Positions 1-9,145 of a DNA stretch of 64,000 bases are shown here, in pieces. The first letter of the stretch is position 1. Each line of letters opens with the position of its first letter. Position numbers and translations under genes: made by a program. Source of the DNA: Clavibacter michiganensis (GTDB lineage Bacteria; Actinomycetota; Actinomycetes; Actinomycetales; Microbacteriaceae); the NCBI RefSeq assembly GCF_021216655.1, contig NZ_CP080437.1, forward strand, positions 186,001 to 250,000. Reading direction: 5' to 3'. The notes below the pieces were generated by a model. It was given only the letters and a program-made list of their open reading frames with translations. It was not told where the DNA came from and searched no databases.

Positions 1-205
1 CCCGACCGACGGCTCGGCGGCCGTCTCGCTCGACGTCCCGGCCGGATCCGAGGTGTCGGCCGCCGTGGAGGCCGGGCGCACCTACCTGCTCGAGGGCTCC
101 GCCGGCCTCACCGCGACGGTGACCCTCGCCGAGCCCGGGCGATCCGCGGCGCTGCCCGTCGTGCCGGTGCTCCCGGCCGCGGACCCGCTGCGCGTCCACC
201 CCTGA
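1..205 (+). CDS. C-terminal fragment of a DUF5719-like secreted protein (partial)
   Basis: The reading frame is open from base 2 to a TGA at 203-205 and continues a gene that starts outside the window. The 67 visible residues are rich in Ala, Val, Pro and Gly, with alternating hydrophobic stretches typical of an extracellular beta-rich domain. I do not recognise a motif in the sequence. The DUF5719 assignment is inference from gene order: in many actinobacteria such a protein sits just before the metallopeptidase / DUF3499 / phosphomannomutase trio found next to it here. The stop codon lies in the first unit of a 16-bp tandem repeat. Confidence 0.45.
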   Translation, partial: PTDGSAAVSLDVPAGSEVSAAVEAGRTYLLEGSAGLTATVTLAEPGRSAALPVVPVLPAADPLRVHP

Positions 206-266
206 CGCCGGGAGGCCCTGACACCGGGAGGCGCTGACACCGGGAGGCGCTGACACCGGGCGGACG
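203..266. repeat. Four-copy 16-bp tandem repeat
   Basis: Four consecutive 16-bp units built on TGACACCGGGAGGCGC start at 203. Units 2 and 3 are identical; units 1 and 4 differ at a few positions. The first unit contains the stop codon of the upstream gene, and the array ends about 25 bp before the stop of the converging minus-strand gene. It is too short and imperfect for a CRISPR. It may be slippage-generated intergenic sequence. Confidence 0.8.
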
Positions 267-291
267 CCTGACGCCCGTTCGGGATCCGCGG

Positions 292-735
292 TCAGTGCGG
301 GTCGTACCTGTCGGGGGCGAGGTCCCACGGGTCCTTGCCGAGCAGCTCGGCGACCGCGCGGTAGACGCAGCCCTCGACGAGCGCCCGCTGGTGGTACTCG
401 TCCTCCTCGTGCAGGTGCGCCAGGCGCTCGATGGGGAGCCGGTAGAAGATGACGCGGCGCTCGTCGGGGAGCACGCTCCAGCGGTCGATGCCGTCCCGCT
501 CGCTGTTGCGGGCGGGCAGCGCGGCGACCTCGAACGAGACGCGGTCGAGCTCGTCGGGCCAGAGGCCGCGGAGGTACTCGGCGGCGGACGCGATGGTCTG
601 GTCGAAGAGGTCGGCGCGCGTGCGCAGCACGGGCAGCTCCGGGCCGGTGACGGGGGAGCGGAGGCCGCGGCCGTGCCGATCCCGCCAGGAGCCCCGGATG
701 GAGACGTGGCCTCCCCGGCGGCGCGATCGTGGCAT
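292..735 (-). CDS. Metallopeptidase-family (zincin-like) protein, Rv3259-type
   Basis: A 147-residue protein beginning MPRSRRRGGH; an ATG nine bases further upstream (744) is also possible. It resembles the small zincin-like family annotated as metallopeptidase next to DUF3499 and manB in actinobacteria. The N-terminus is basic, followed by a mixed alpha/beta domain ending WDLAPDRYDPH. Where the family should carry the HExxH zinc motif this protein reads LVEGCVYR, so the canonical metal ligands are missing and peptidase activity is doubtful. It diverges from the DUF3499 gene with about 45 bp between starts. Function is unknown. The call rests on gene order and overall resemblance. Confidence 0.65.
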   Translation of the reverse strand: MPRSRRRGGHVSIRGSWRDRHGRGLRSPVTGPELPVLRTRADLFDQTIASAAEYLRGLWPDELDRVSFEVAALPARNSERDGIDRWSVLPDERRVIFYRLPIERLAHLHEEDEYHQRALVEGCVYRAVAELLGKDPWDLAPDRYDPH

Positions 736-765
736 GGCCCCCATCGTACCGCCCGGGGTCGGCGG

Positions 766-771
766 TAGTGT
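766..771 (+). promoter_or_regulatory. Candidate -10 box (TAGTGT) for the DUF3499 gene
   Basis: TAGTGT fits the actinobacterial TAnnnT -10 consensus and ends nine bases before the ATG at 781. No Shine-Dalgarno sequence is visible in the gap, so transcription probably starts at or next to the start codon. Confidence 0.5.
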
Positions 772-780
772 GGGCCCGAC

Positions 781-996
781 ATGACGAACAGGCCCTGCTC
801 CCGCGTCGGCTGCACCGGCGGCGCCACGACCACCCTCACCTACGTCTACGCGGACTCCATGGCCGTCCTCGGTCCCCTCAGCCACGACTCCGAGCCGCAC
901 AGCTACGACCTCTGCGACCGCCACGCCGCCCGTCTCTCGGCCCCGCAGGGCTGGCAGATCGTCCGGCACGGGGTGCTCGGTGAGGTAGGTTCCTGA
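781..996 (+). CDS. DUF3499 family protein (zinc-ribbon-like)
   Basis: A 71-residue protein of the actinobacterial DUF3499 family (Rv3258c type). Cys6, Cys11, Cys45 and His48 (pattern CxxxxC then CxxH) form a plausible zinc site. The function of the family is not known. It lies two bases upstream of the phosphomannomutase gene, as in Mycobacterium, and may be co-transcribed with it. The ATG is the first in frame and fits a leaderless start. Confidence 0.88.
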   Translation: MTNRPCSRVGCTGGATTTLTYVYADSMAVLGPLSHDSEPHSYDLCDRHAARLSAPQGWQIVRHGVLGEVGS

Positions 997-998
997 GC

Positions 999-2426
999 AT
1001 GACGACGACTCCCGCCGAGACGCTGACCGCCATCGTGAAGACCTACGACGTGCGAGGTCTCGTCGGGAGCCAGCTCACCGAGGAGCTGGTGACGGCCCTC
1101 GGTGCGGGCTTCGTCGACGAGCTCGGCGCGGCAGGGGGCGAGATCGTCGTGGGGCACGACATGCGCGACTCCTCGCCGTCCTTCGCGCAGGCGTTCGCCC
1201 GGGGCGCGACGGCCCGCGGCGGGAACGTCCTCCTCATCGGGCTGTGCTCCACGGACGAGACCTACTTCGCGTCGGGATCCCTCGACGCCCCCGCGGTCAT
1301 GTTCACCGCGAGCCACAACCCCGCCACCTACAACGGCCTCAAGTTCTCCCGCGCGGGCGCCCAGGGCATCAGCCTCGACACGGGCCTCGGCGCCATCCGC
1401 GACCGCGCCATCGGATTCCTGGCCGACGGCATCGCCGCGGTGGAGCCCGCGGGCCAGGTGCGCGAGCGCGACGTGCTCGCCGACTACGCGGGCTACCTGC
1501 GCCAGCTCGTCGACCTGTCCGGCATCCGCCCGCTGCGCGTCGTGGTCGACGCGGGCAACGGCATGGGGGGCATGACCGTCCCGGCCGTGCTCGGCACCGC
1601 GGCCGGCCTGCCCGAGCTGCCCATCGAGATCATCCCGCTGTACTTCGAGCTCGACGGCACCTTCCCCAACCACGAGGCGAACCCGCTCGAGCCGGCGAAC
1701 CTCGTCGACCTGCAGAAGGCGGTCGTCGAGCACGGCGCCGACCTCGGCCTCGCATTCGACGGCGACGCGGACCGCTGCTTCGTCGTGGACGAGAAGGGCC
1801 AGGCGGTCACGCCCAGCGCCGTCGCCGCCATCGTGGCGCTCCGCGAGATCTCGCGCGTGAAGGCGCAGTCGCCGGACGAGGACGTCACGGTGCTGCACAA
1901 CCTCATCACCTCGCGCATCGTCCCCGAGACCATCGAGGCGGCGGGCGCCACGGCGGTCCGCACGCGCGTCGGCCACTCGCTCATCAAGGACCAGATGGCC
2001 GCCACCGGCGCCGTCTTCGGCGGCGAGCACTCCGCGCACTACTACTTCCGCGACTTCTGGGGCGCCGACAACGGCATGCTCGCCGCGATGCACCTGCTCG
2101 CGGAGTTCGGCCAGACCGACGGCCTCATGTCCGACCTCTCCGCGCGCTACACGCCGTACGCGCTGTCGGGCGAGATCAACAGCACGGTCGACGACGTGCC
2201 CGCCGCCTACGAGCGCATCGTCGAGGCCTTCCGCGGCCGCGGCGAGTTCGACGAGCTCGACGGCCTCACGGTCGACGGCCCGGTCGGCGACGACGGATCC
2301 TTCTGGTGGTTCAGCGTCCGCCCGTCGAACACCGAGCCGCTCCTGCGCCTGAACGTCGAGGCGTCGACCGAGGCGAAGATGGCCGCCCTCCGCGACGAGC
2401 TCCTGGGGCTGATCCGCGGGGCCTGA
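999..2426 (+). CDS. manB: Phosphomannomutase / phosphoglucomutase
   Basis: A 475-residue alpha-D-phosphohexomutase that interconverts hexose 1- and 6-phosphates and supplies GDP-mannose or nucleotide-glucose precursors for cell-envelope glycans. Visible motifs are the substrate-proximal YDVRG near the N-terminus, the catalytic phosphoserine loop TASHNP (residues about 103-108), the metal-binding loop DGDADR (about 253-258), the GGEHSAHYYF sugar-binding loop, and a C-terminal phosphate-binding RPSNTEP. Length is normal for the family. The ATG at 999 follows the DUF3499 stop by two bases. A TAGGTT at 986-991 inside the DUF3499 tail could be an internal promoter. A hairpin follows the stop. Confidence 0.93.
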   Translation: MTTTPAETLTAIVKTYDVRGLVGSQLTEELVTALGAGFVDELGAAGGEIVVGHDMRDSSPSFAQAFARGATARGGNVLLIGLCSTDETYFASGSLDAPAVMFTASHNPATYNGLKFSRAGAQGISLDTGLGAIRDRAIGFLADGIAAVEPAGQVRERDVLADYAGYLRQLVDLSGIRPLRVVVDAGNGMGGMTVPAVLGTAAGLPELPIEIIPLYFELDGTFPNHEANPLEPANLVDLQKAVVEHGADLGLAFDGDADRCFVVDEKGQAVTPSAVAAIVALREISRVKAQSPDEDVTVLHNLITSRIVPETIEAAGATAVRTRVGHSLIKDQMAATGAVFGGEHSAHYYFRDFWGADNGMLAAMHLLAEFGQTDGLMSDLSARYTPYALSGEINSTVDDVPAAYERIVEAFRGRGEFDELDGLTVDGPVGDDGSFWWFSVRPSNTEPLLRLNVEASTEAKMAALRDELLGLIRGA

Positions 2427-2443
2427 TCCCCGTCCGCACCACC

Positions 2444-2479
2444 ACGACGCCGCGTCCCTCCCGAGGGGCGCGGCGTCGT
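2444..2479 (+). terminator. Hairpin terminator after manB
   Basis: A GC-rich stem of about 15 bp (arms 2445-2459 and 2464-2478, one G-U pair) with a 4-nt loop lies 18 bp after the manB stop. No T tract follows, as for the other hairpins in this window. Confidence 0.7.
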
Positions 2480-2502
2480 CGTGTCCGCCCCGCCCGATCC
2501 AC

Positions 2503-2515
2503 ACCCCCAGGGGGT
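2503..2515. promoter_or_regulatory. CsoR-type operator, copy 1
   Basis: A perfect 13-bp palindrome, ACCCCCAGGGGGT, matches the C-run / G-run layout of copper-sensing CsoR operators. It lies about 50 bp before csoR. Its right arm also forms an 8-bp inverted repeat (2511-2518 with 2523-2530) with the next palindrome, so the two sites interlock. Confidence 0.72.
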
Positions 2516-2524
2516 ATGCAGCCA

Positions 2525-2539
2525 TACCCCTCGGGGGTA
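2525..2539. promoter_or_regulatory. CsoR-type operator, copy 2
   Basis: TACCCCTCGGGGGTA is a near-perfect 15-bp palindrome centred 23 bp downstream of copy 1, about two helical turns, so two CsoR tetramers could bind the same DNA face. It ends 27 bp before the csoR ATG and would cover a promoter there. Autoregulation of csoR-copZ-copA is the obvious prediction. Confidence 0.78.
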
Positions 2540-2566
2540 CCATGGACGGAACGGGAGGTGGCCGCC

Positions 2567-2848
2567 ATGGTCGGGTACAGCGAGGGCAAGGACGACATCC
2601 TCAAGCGGCTGCGGCGCGCGGAGGGGCAGGTGCGCGGGATCGAGCGCATGGTCGAGTCCGACACGTACTGCATCGACGTGCTCACGCAGGTCTCGGCCGT
2701 CACCCGCGCCATGGAGACCGTCGCGCTGAAGCTGCTCGACGACCACCTCGCCCACTGCCTCGCGGAGGCGGCGCGCGAGGGCGGCCAGGTCGCGGACGAC
2801 AAGGTCCGCGAGGCCTCCGCGGCCATCGCGCGGCTCGTCCGGTCCTGA
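2567..2848 (+). CDS. csoR: Copper-sensing transcriptional repressor CsoR
   Basis: A 93-residue all-helical metalloregulator of the CsoR/RcnR family. The three Cu(I) ligands of true CsoR proteins are present and correctly spaced: Cys35, His60 and Cys64. This separates it from nickel-sensing RcnR and sulfur-sensing CstR. Apo-CsoR represses copper-efflux genes and is released by Cu(I). A GGGAGG Shine-Dalgarno precedes the ATG. The gene leads an operon with copZ (43 bp gap) and copA and has two operator-like palindromes just upstream. Confidence 0.92.
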   Translation: MVGYSEGKDDILKRLRRAEGQVRGIERMVESDTYCIDVLTQVSAVTRAMETVALKLLDDHLAHCLAEAAREGGQVADDKVREASAAIARLVRS

Positions 2849-2891
2849 TCCGCCGGCGCCCATCCACATCGCACGACACGAAGGAGACCCC

Positions 2892-3107
2892 ATGACCACC
2901 ACGACCTTCCCCGTCACCGGCATGACCTGCGAGCACTGCGTCGCGAGCGTCACCGAGGAGGTCGGCGAGCTGCCGGGTGTCGCGTCCGTGGCCGTCGACC
3001 TCGTCGTGGGCGGCGAATCCACCGTCACCGTGGAGAGCGACCAGCCGCTCGACCCCGAGGCCGTGCGCGCCGCGGTCGACGAGGCCGGGTACGTCGCGGG
3101 GCTCTGA
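2892..3107 (+). CDS. copZ: Copper chaperone CopZ (heavy-metal-associated domain)
   Basis: A 71-residue single HMA domain with the GMTCEHC metal-binding loop near residues 10-16, whose CxxC cysteines bind Cu(I). It passes copper to the HMA domain of the adjacent CopA ATPase. The start is supported by AAGGAG about 6 nt upstream of the ATG. Its TGA lies one base before the GTG of copA, which suggests translational coupling. Confidence 0.92.
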   Translation: MTTTTFPVTGMTCEHCVASVTEEVGELPGVASVAVDLVVGGESTVTVESDQPLDPEAVRAAVDEAGYVAGL

Positions 3108-3108
3108 C

Positions 3109-5568
3109 GTGACCGACCCCGCATCCGGATCCGCGCCCGCTCCGGCCGCCGATGCCGCCCCCGCATCGGCGTCCGACGGCGGCCCGGTGCTCACGCGCGT
3201 CGACCTCGACGTGCAGGGCATGACGTGCGCGTCGTGCGCGATGCGCATCGAGCGGAAGCTCGGCCGGATGCCCGGGGTCGAGGCCGCCGTCAACTACGCC
3301 ACCCATCGGGCTCGCGTGCAGCTGCCCACGGGCACGAGCGTCGAGGACGCCATCCGCACCATCGAGCGCACGGGGTACCGCGCGTCCGAGCGGGCCGGGT
3401 GGGGGAGCGCGCCGGCGGACGGCGTGTCCGGATCCGCTGCTGCTGCTGCTGCCGCCGCATCCGCATCCGCGGAGCGCGCGCCCGTCGCGGTCGCGGCTCC
3501 CCCCGTCCGCCCGGACGCGCCCGCCGCCGCCCCGGATCCCGCACCCGCGCCCGCCCCGGAGGATCCGCCCGCCCGCGACGCCGTCGCCGCCCGCCGCCCC
3601 GACGCCGATGAGCTCGCGCTCCGGCAGCGGCTCGTGGTCTCCGCGGCGCTCACCGTCCCCGTGTTCCTCATGGCGATGGTCCCCGCGCTCCAGTTCCCGA
3701 ACTGGCAGTGGCTGTCGCTCGCGCTCGCCGCGCCCGTCGCGGTCTGGGGCGCGTGGCCGTTCCACCGGTCCGCGGCCGTCAGCGCGCGCCACGGCGGCGT
3801 CGGCATGGACACGCTCGTGAGCATCGGCGTCGCCGCCGCGTTCCTCTGGTCGCTCTACGCGCTCTTCCTCGGCGACGCGGGCCGACCGGGCATGCGCATG
3901 ACCTTGAGCCTCGTCACGGAGCCCGGCGGCGGATCCGGCGACGTCTACCTCGAGGTCGCCGCGGCCGTCACGGTCTTCCTGCTCGGCGGCCGCTACCTGG
4001 AGGCGCGTGCCGCCCGCGCGTCCGGCGCCGCCCTCGCCGCGCTCCTCGACCTCGCCGCGAAGGACGTTGCGGTCGTGCGCGACGGCGTCGAGGCTCGCAT
4101 CCCCATCCGCGACCTGCGCGCCGGCGAGGAGTTCGTCGTGCGGCCGGGCGAGCGGATCGCGACCGACGGCGTGGTCGTCGACGGATCCAGCGCGGTCGAC
4201 CGCTCGCTCCTCACGGGCGAGTCGCTGCCCGTCGAGGTCGGCCCCGGCGACGACGTCACGGGCGCGACCCTCAACGCCGGAGGCCGCCTGCTCGTGCGCG
4301 CCACGCGCGTGGGCGAGGAGACCCGTCTCGCCCGCATGGCCGCGCTCGTGGAGGAGGCGCAGACGGGGAAGGCGCGGATCCAGCGCCTCGCCGACCGGGT
4401 CTCGGCCGTCTTCGTGCCCGTCGTGCTCGTGCTCGCCGTCGGCACGCTCGTCGGCTGGCTGCTGCTCGGCTTCCCGCCCGAGGCCGCGTTCACCGCGGCC
4501 GTGGCGACCCTGATCATCGCATGCCCGTGCGCCCTCGGACTCGCGACGCCGACCGCGCTCCTCGTGGGCACGGGCCGCGGCGCCCAGCTCGGGATCCTCA
4601 TCACCGGCCCCGAGGTCCTGGAGTCGACCCGGCGCATCGACACCGTGCTGCTCGACAAGACCGGCACCGTCACCACCGGCGTCATGTCGCTCGTGCGGGC
4701 CGTGGCCGCGGCGGGCGTCGACGCCGATGAGCTCGTTCGCGTGGCCGCCGCCCTCGAGGCGCGGTCGGAGCACCCGGTGGCGCGGGCCGTCGTCGAGGCG
4801 GCGGGTGCCGGATCCGTCCCCGCCGTCAAGGGCTTCGTCGCGACCGCGGGACTCGGCGTCCACGGCGTGGTGGACGGCCGCGCGGTCGCGGTCGGCCGGC
4901 CGTCGTGGCTCGCGGAGCAGTGGGCCGCCGAGCCGGACGCGTCGCTCGCCGAGGCGTTGCGCGGGGCCGAGGCGGAAGGATCCACCGTGATCGCGGTCGC
5001 GTGGGACGGTGCCGTCCGCGGGATCCTCGCGGTCGCGGACACCGTCAAGCCCACGAGCGCCGAGGCCATCCGCCGCATCCGCGCCCTCGGCCTCCGTCCC
5101 GTGCTCCTGACCGGCGACACCGCGGGCGCCGCGCACCGCGTCGCCGCCGAGGTCGGCATCGACGAGGTGATCGCGGGCGTCCTCCCCGAGGGCAAGCTCG
5201 ACGCGGTGCGCCGCCTGCAGGCCGAGGGGCGCGTCGTCGCGATGGTCGGCGACGGAGTGAACGACGCCGCCGCCCTCGCGCAGGCCGACCTCGGGATCGC
5301 GATGGGCACGGGCACGGACGCGGCCATCGAGGCGGGCGACATCACGATCGTCCGCGGCGACCTCGTGCTCGTCGCCGACGCCGTCCGGCTCGCGCGGCGC
5401 ACGCTCGGCACGATCCGCGGCAACCTGTTCTGGGCCTTCGCGTACAACGCGGCCGCGATCCCGGTCGCGATGGCCGGCCTCCTCAACCCGCTCGTGGCCG
5501 GGCTCGCGATGGCGCTGTCGTCGGTGTTCGTCGTCACGAACAGCCTGCGCCTGCGGTCCTTCCGGTAG
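3109..5568 (+). CDS. copA: Cu(I)-exporting P1B-type ATPase
   Basis: An 819-residue copper pump. It has an N-terminal HMA domain with GMTCASC (Cys40, Cys43), then a low-complexity Ala/Pro linker (about residues 104-165), then the membrane and ATPase core. Key residues are all visible: the CPC ion-path motif (472-474), the phosphorylated Asp516 in DKTGT, the SEHP motif of the nucleotide domain, and GDGVND before the last helices. Together these define P1B-1, Cu(I)/Ag(I). The GTG at 3109 follows the copZ stop by one base; an earlier in-frame ATG would overlap copZ heavily. The linker contains a run of GCT repeats coding for polyalanine. Confidence 0.93.
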   Translation: MTDPASGSAPAPAADAAPASASDGGPVLTRVDLDVQGMTCASCAMRIERKLGRMPGVEAAVNYATHRARVQLPTGTSVEDAIRTIERTGYRASERAGWGSAPADGVSGSAAAAAAAASASAERAPVAVAAPPVRPDAPAAAPDPAPAPAPEDPPARDAVAARRPDADELALRQRLVVSAALTVPVFLMAMVPALQFPNWQWLSLALAAPVAVWGAWPFHRSAAVSARHGGVGMDTLVSIGVAAAFLWSLYALFLGDAGRPGMRMTLSLVTEPGGGSGDVYLEVAAAVTVFLLGGRYLEARAARASGAALAALLDLAAKDVAVVRDGVEARIPIRDLRAGEEFVVRPGERIATDGVVVDGSSAVDRSLLTGESLPVEVGPGDDVTGATLNAGGRLLVRATRVGEETRLARMAALVEEAQTGKARIQRLADRVSAVFVPVVLVLAVGTLVGWLLLGFPPEAAFTAAVATLIIACPCALGLATPTALLVGTGRGAQLGILITGPEVLESTRRIDTVLLDKTGTVTTGVMSLVRAVAAAGVDADELVRVAAALEARSEHPVARAVVEAAGAGSVPAVKGFVATAGLGVHGVVDGRAVAVGRPSWLAEQWAAEPDASLAEALRGAEAEGSTVIAVAWDGAVRGILAVADTVKPTSAEAIRRIRALGLRPVLLTGDTAGAAHRVAAEVGIDEVIAGVLPEGKLDAVRRLQAEGRVVAMVGDGVNDAAALAQADLGIAMGTGTDAAIEAGDITIVRGDLVLVADAVRLARRTLGTIRGNLFWAFAYNAAAIPVAMAGLLNPLVAGLAMALSSVFVVTNSLRLRSFR

Positions 5569-5630
5569 CGGGCGGGCGCCCGGTCGTCATCCACGGCCGG
5601 GCGTCACGCGTCGGATGCGAGACTGGAGGC

Positions 5631-7115
<1,485 letters not shown>

Positions 7116-7134
7116 TCCGCGCAGCTCACGCCGG

Positions 7135-7167
7135 CGCCGTCCGTCCCCTCAGCAGGGGCGGGCGGCG
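7135..7167. terminator. Hairpin terminator between converging ahcY and RDD gene
   Basis: A stem of about 14 bp with two G-U or mismatched pairs (arms 7135-7149 and 7154-7167) and a 4-nt loop lies between the two converging genes and could serve both. No T tract is present. Confidence 0.65.
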
Positions 7168-7210
7168 TCGTCGCGTGCGGGCGCCGGGCGGCGGCGTCGC
7201 GCGCGCCGGG

Positions 7211-8080
7211 TCAGTCGGGCGTGGATCCGCCGCGGGCCGGGAACCCGTGCGGCAGCCCCGCGAGGATCGGCTCGAGCGACGCCATGCGGTCGCGCTCCAG
7301 CATCAGAGCCCGGTGCTCGCGCTCGCGGCGGACGGCGCCTACGGCAGTGACGAACGATTCGGGATCCGCGGCGGGCAGCGGCGACACGTGCACCGCGGCC
7401 TCGTTCGCGAGCTCCGCGGCGAGCCGCGCGCGGGAGGCCGGCGTCATGGCCTCGCGCTGCGTGAGGAAGCGCGCCAGGGGACGGCCGAGCGCGTCCGGCA
7501 GGCGGCCGACGTCCGCCTCGGACGCCCACGCGACGAGGTGCGGCGGCACGGGCGGCAGGGGAGCGGGATACGCGGGCACGCGCTCGTGCTGCGAGCGGGT
7601 GCCGGCCACGAGGTCGCCGAGCCGCTGGGCGCGTGGGCTCAGGAGGCCCACCAGCGCGGCGAGGCCGCCGAGCGTGAGGTAGATCTCGAGGATCCCGACG
7701 AGCGCCCGGGCCACCGCGTGCCGGAGCCCGATGCCGCCGCCGTCCGCCCGCACGATGCGCGCGCCGACGGCCCAGCGCCCGAGCGACCGGCCGCGCGACG
7801 CGACCTCGACGACCACGGGCAGGACGACGATGGCGAGCACGACGGCGGCGATGGCGCACGCGGCGCTGGAGGCGTCGTCGAGGAGGCCAGCGCCCGAGAG
7901 CCGGCCGATGAGGAGCACGAGCAGGAGGCCGACGACCAGGGACGCGATCACGTCGATGGCGGCCCCGGCGGCCCGCAGCACGAAGCCCGCGGGACGGACG
8001 TCGAGGGCGACGGCCTCGCCGACCACGAGCGCGTCGGGACCGTCCGAGAGCATCGGGTCGTGCGCGTCGGCTGCCGCCAT
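7211..8080 (-). CDS. RDD family membrane protein
   Basis: A 289-residue protein with the RDD domain at the N-terminus: the Arg-containing DVRPAGFVLRAAGAAID segment, two or three hydrophobic helices (about residues 35-100 and 125-155), and the SLGRWAVGARIVR motif. A cytoplasmic charged tail of about 110 residues follows. RDD proteins are thought to be transporters or assembly factors; the substrate is unknown. It diverges from the SpoIIM-like gene, as does the Rv3694c/Rv3695 pair in Mycobacterium. I chose the ATG at 8080; the open frame extends only to a TTG at 8092. Confidence 0.83.
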   Translation of the reverse strand: MAAADAHDPMLSDGPDALVVGEAVALDVRPAGFVLRAAGAAIDVIASLVVGLLLVLLIGRLSGAGLLDDASSAACAIAAVVLAIVVLPVVVEVASRGRSLGRWAVGARIVRADGGGIGLRHAVARALVGILEIYLTLGGLAALVGLLSPRAQRLGDLVAGTRSQHERVPAYPAPLPPVPPHLVAWASEADVGRLPDALGRPLARFLTQREAMTPASRARLAAELANEAAVHVSPLPAADPESFVTAVGAVRREREHRALMLERDRMASLEPILAGLPHGFPARGGSTPD

Positions 8081-8083
8081 GCA

Positions 8084-8089
8084 TATAGT
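8084..8089 (+). promoter_or_regulatory. Candidate -10 box (TATAGT) for the SpoIIM-like gene
   Basis: TATAGT lies in the 16-bp gap between two divergent genes and ends seven bases before the ATG at 8097. Transcription would therefore begin at the start codon, giving a leaderless mRNA. The same gap must hold the 5' end of the RDD transcript. Confidence 0.6.
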
Positions 8090-8096
8090 CAAGCAG

Positions 8097-9092
8097 ATGG
8101 ACCTCGACGCCTACACCGCCGCCCACCGGGACGACTGGGACCGGCTCGCCCGCCTCGCCGGCCGGCGCCGGCTCACCGGACCCGACGCCGACGAGCTCGT
8201 CGACCGGTACCAGGCGGGCGCGGCCGAGCTGTCCGCGATCCAGGCGGCGGCCGGATCCACCGCGCAGGGCGACCGGCTCTCGGTGGGGCTCTCGCGGGCG
8301 CGCATGCGCTTCACCGGGCAGAGCACGAACGTCGCGTCGCGCATCCCCGCGTTCTTCGCCGTGGACCTGCCGGCGGCCCTGTACCGGATCCGCTGGCTGA
8401 CGCTCGCGGTCGCCCTCGTCACGGTGGCGATCGTCGCGCTCTACGCCACGTGGATCCTCCGCGACCCCTCGATGATCGCGAGCCTCGGCAGCGACGCCGA
8501 CCTCCGCAAGTACGTCGAGGACGACTTCATCGACTACTACAGCGAGAACCCGGCCGCGTCGTTCACGGGCCAGGTCTGGACGAACAACGCGTGGATCGCC
8601 GCGCAGTGCGTTGCCTTCGGGATCACGGGGCTGTGGGTGCCGTACGTGATCCTGCAGAACGCGCAGGGCCTCGGGACGACGACCGCGGTGATGTTCTCCT
8701 ACGGCGAGGGCGGCACGTTCTTCTCCTACATCCTCCCGCACGGTCTGCTCGAGCTGACGGCGATCTTCGTCGCGGCCGCCGCGGGCCTGCGCATCTCGTG
8801 GGCGTGGATCGCGCCCGGCGCCCGCACGCGCGGCCAGGCGCTCGCCGAGGACGGGCGCGCGCTCATCACGGTGGCGATGGGGCTCGTGCTCGTGCTGCTC
8901 GTCTCCGGGATCATCGAGGGCTTCGTCACGCCGCAGCCCTGGCCCGTGCCGCTGAAGATCGCGATCGGGGCGGCCGCGCTCGCGGCGTTCCTCTTCTACA
9001 TGGTGGTCGTCGGCGGCCGGGCCGTGCGCGCGGGCGCGACGGGCGACCTCGACGAGTTCGAGGCGGGCGGCCGGCGGATCGTCGCGGGCTGA
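8097..9092 (+). CDS. Stage II sporulation protein M-like membrane protein
   Basis: A 331-residue integral membrane protein of the SpoIIM/DUF95 family (Rv3694c type). A soluble N-terminal helical region of about 95 residues is followed by roughly five membrane helices, near residues 100-120, 160-185, 205-235, 255-285 and 290-310. In non-sporulating actinobacteria the family occurs with RDD, DUF58 and MoxR genes and is presumed to act in envelope stress or complex assembly. Here its DUF58 and MoxR partners lie 4.6 kb away, beyond the beta-glucoside module. Confidence 0.83.
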   Translation: MDLDAYTAAHRDDWDRLARLAGRRRLTGPDADELVDRYQAGAAELSAIQAAAGSTAQGDRLSVGLSRARMRFTGQSTNVASRIPAFFAVDLPAALYRIRWLTLAVALVTVAIVALYATWILRDPSMIASLGSDADLRKYVEDDFIDYYSENPAASFTGQVWTNNAWIAAQCVAFGITGLWVPYVILQNAQGLGTTTAVMFSYGEGGTFFSYILPHGLLELTAIFVAAAAGLRISWAWIAPGARTRGQALAEDGRALITVAMGLVLVLLVSGIIEGFVTPQPWPVPLKIAIGAAALAAFLFYMVVVGGRAVRAGATGDLDEFEAGGRRIVAG

Positions 9093-9145
9093 GCCCGTCC
9101 GGATCCGTCGACCGCCCGCCTCGCGGGTCGTGCGGGTGGTGCCGG

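Noticed and set aside
203..266. CRISPR array
   Set aside because: Repeats are directly contiguous with no spacers and there are no cas genes.
5569..5630. SAH riboswitch upstream of ahcY
   Set aside because: Only 62 bp separate copA and ahcY and no pseudoknot-like structure is visible; there is too little room.
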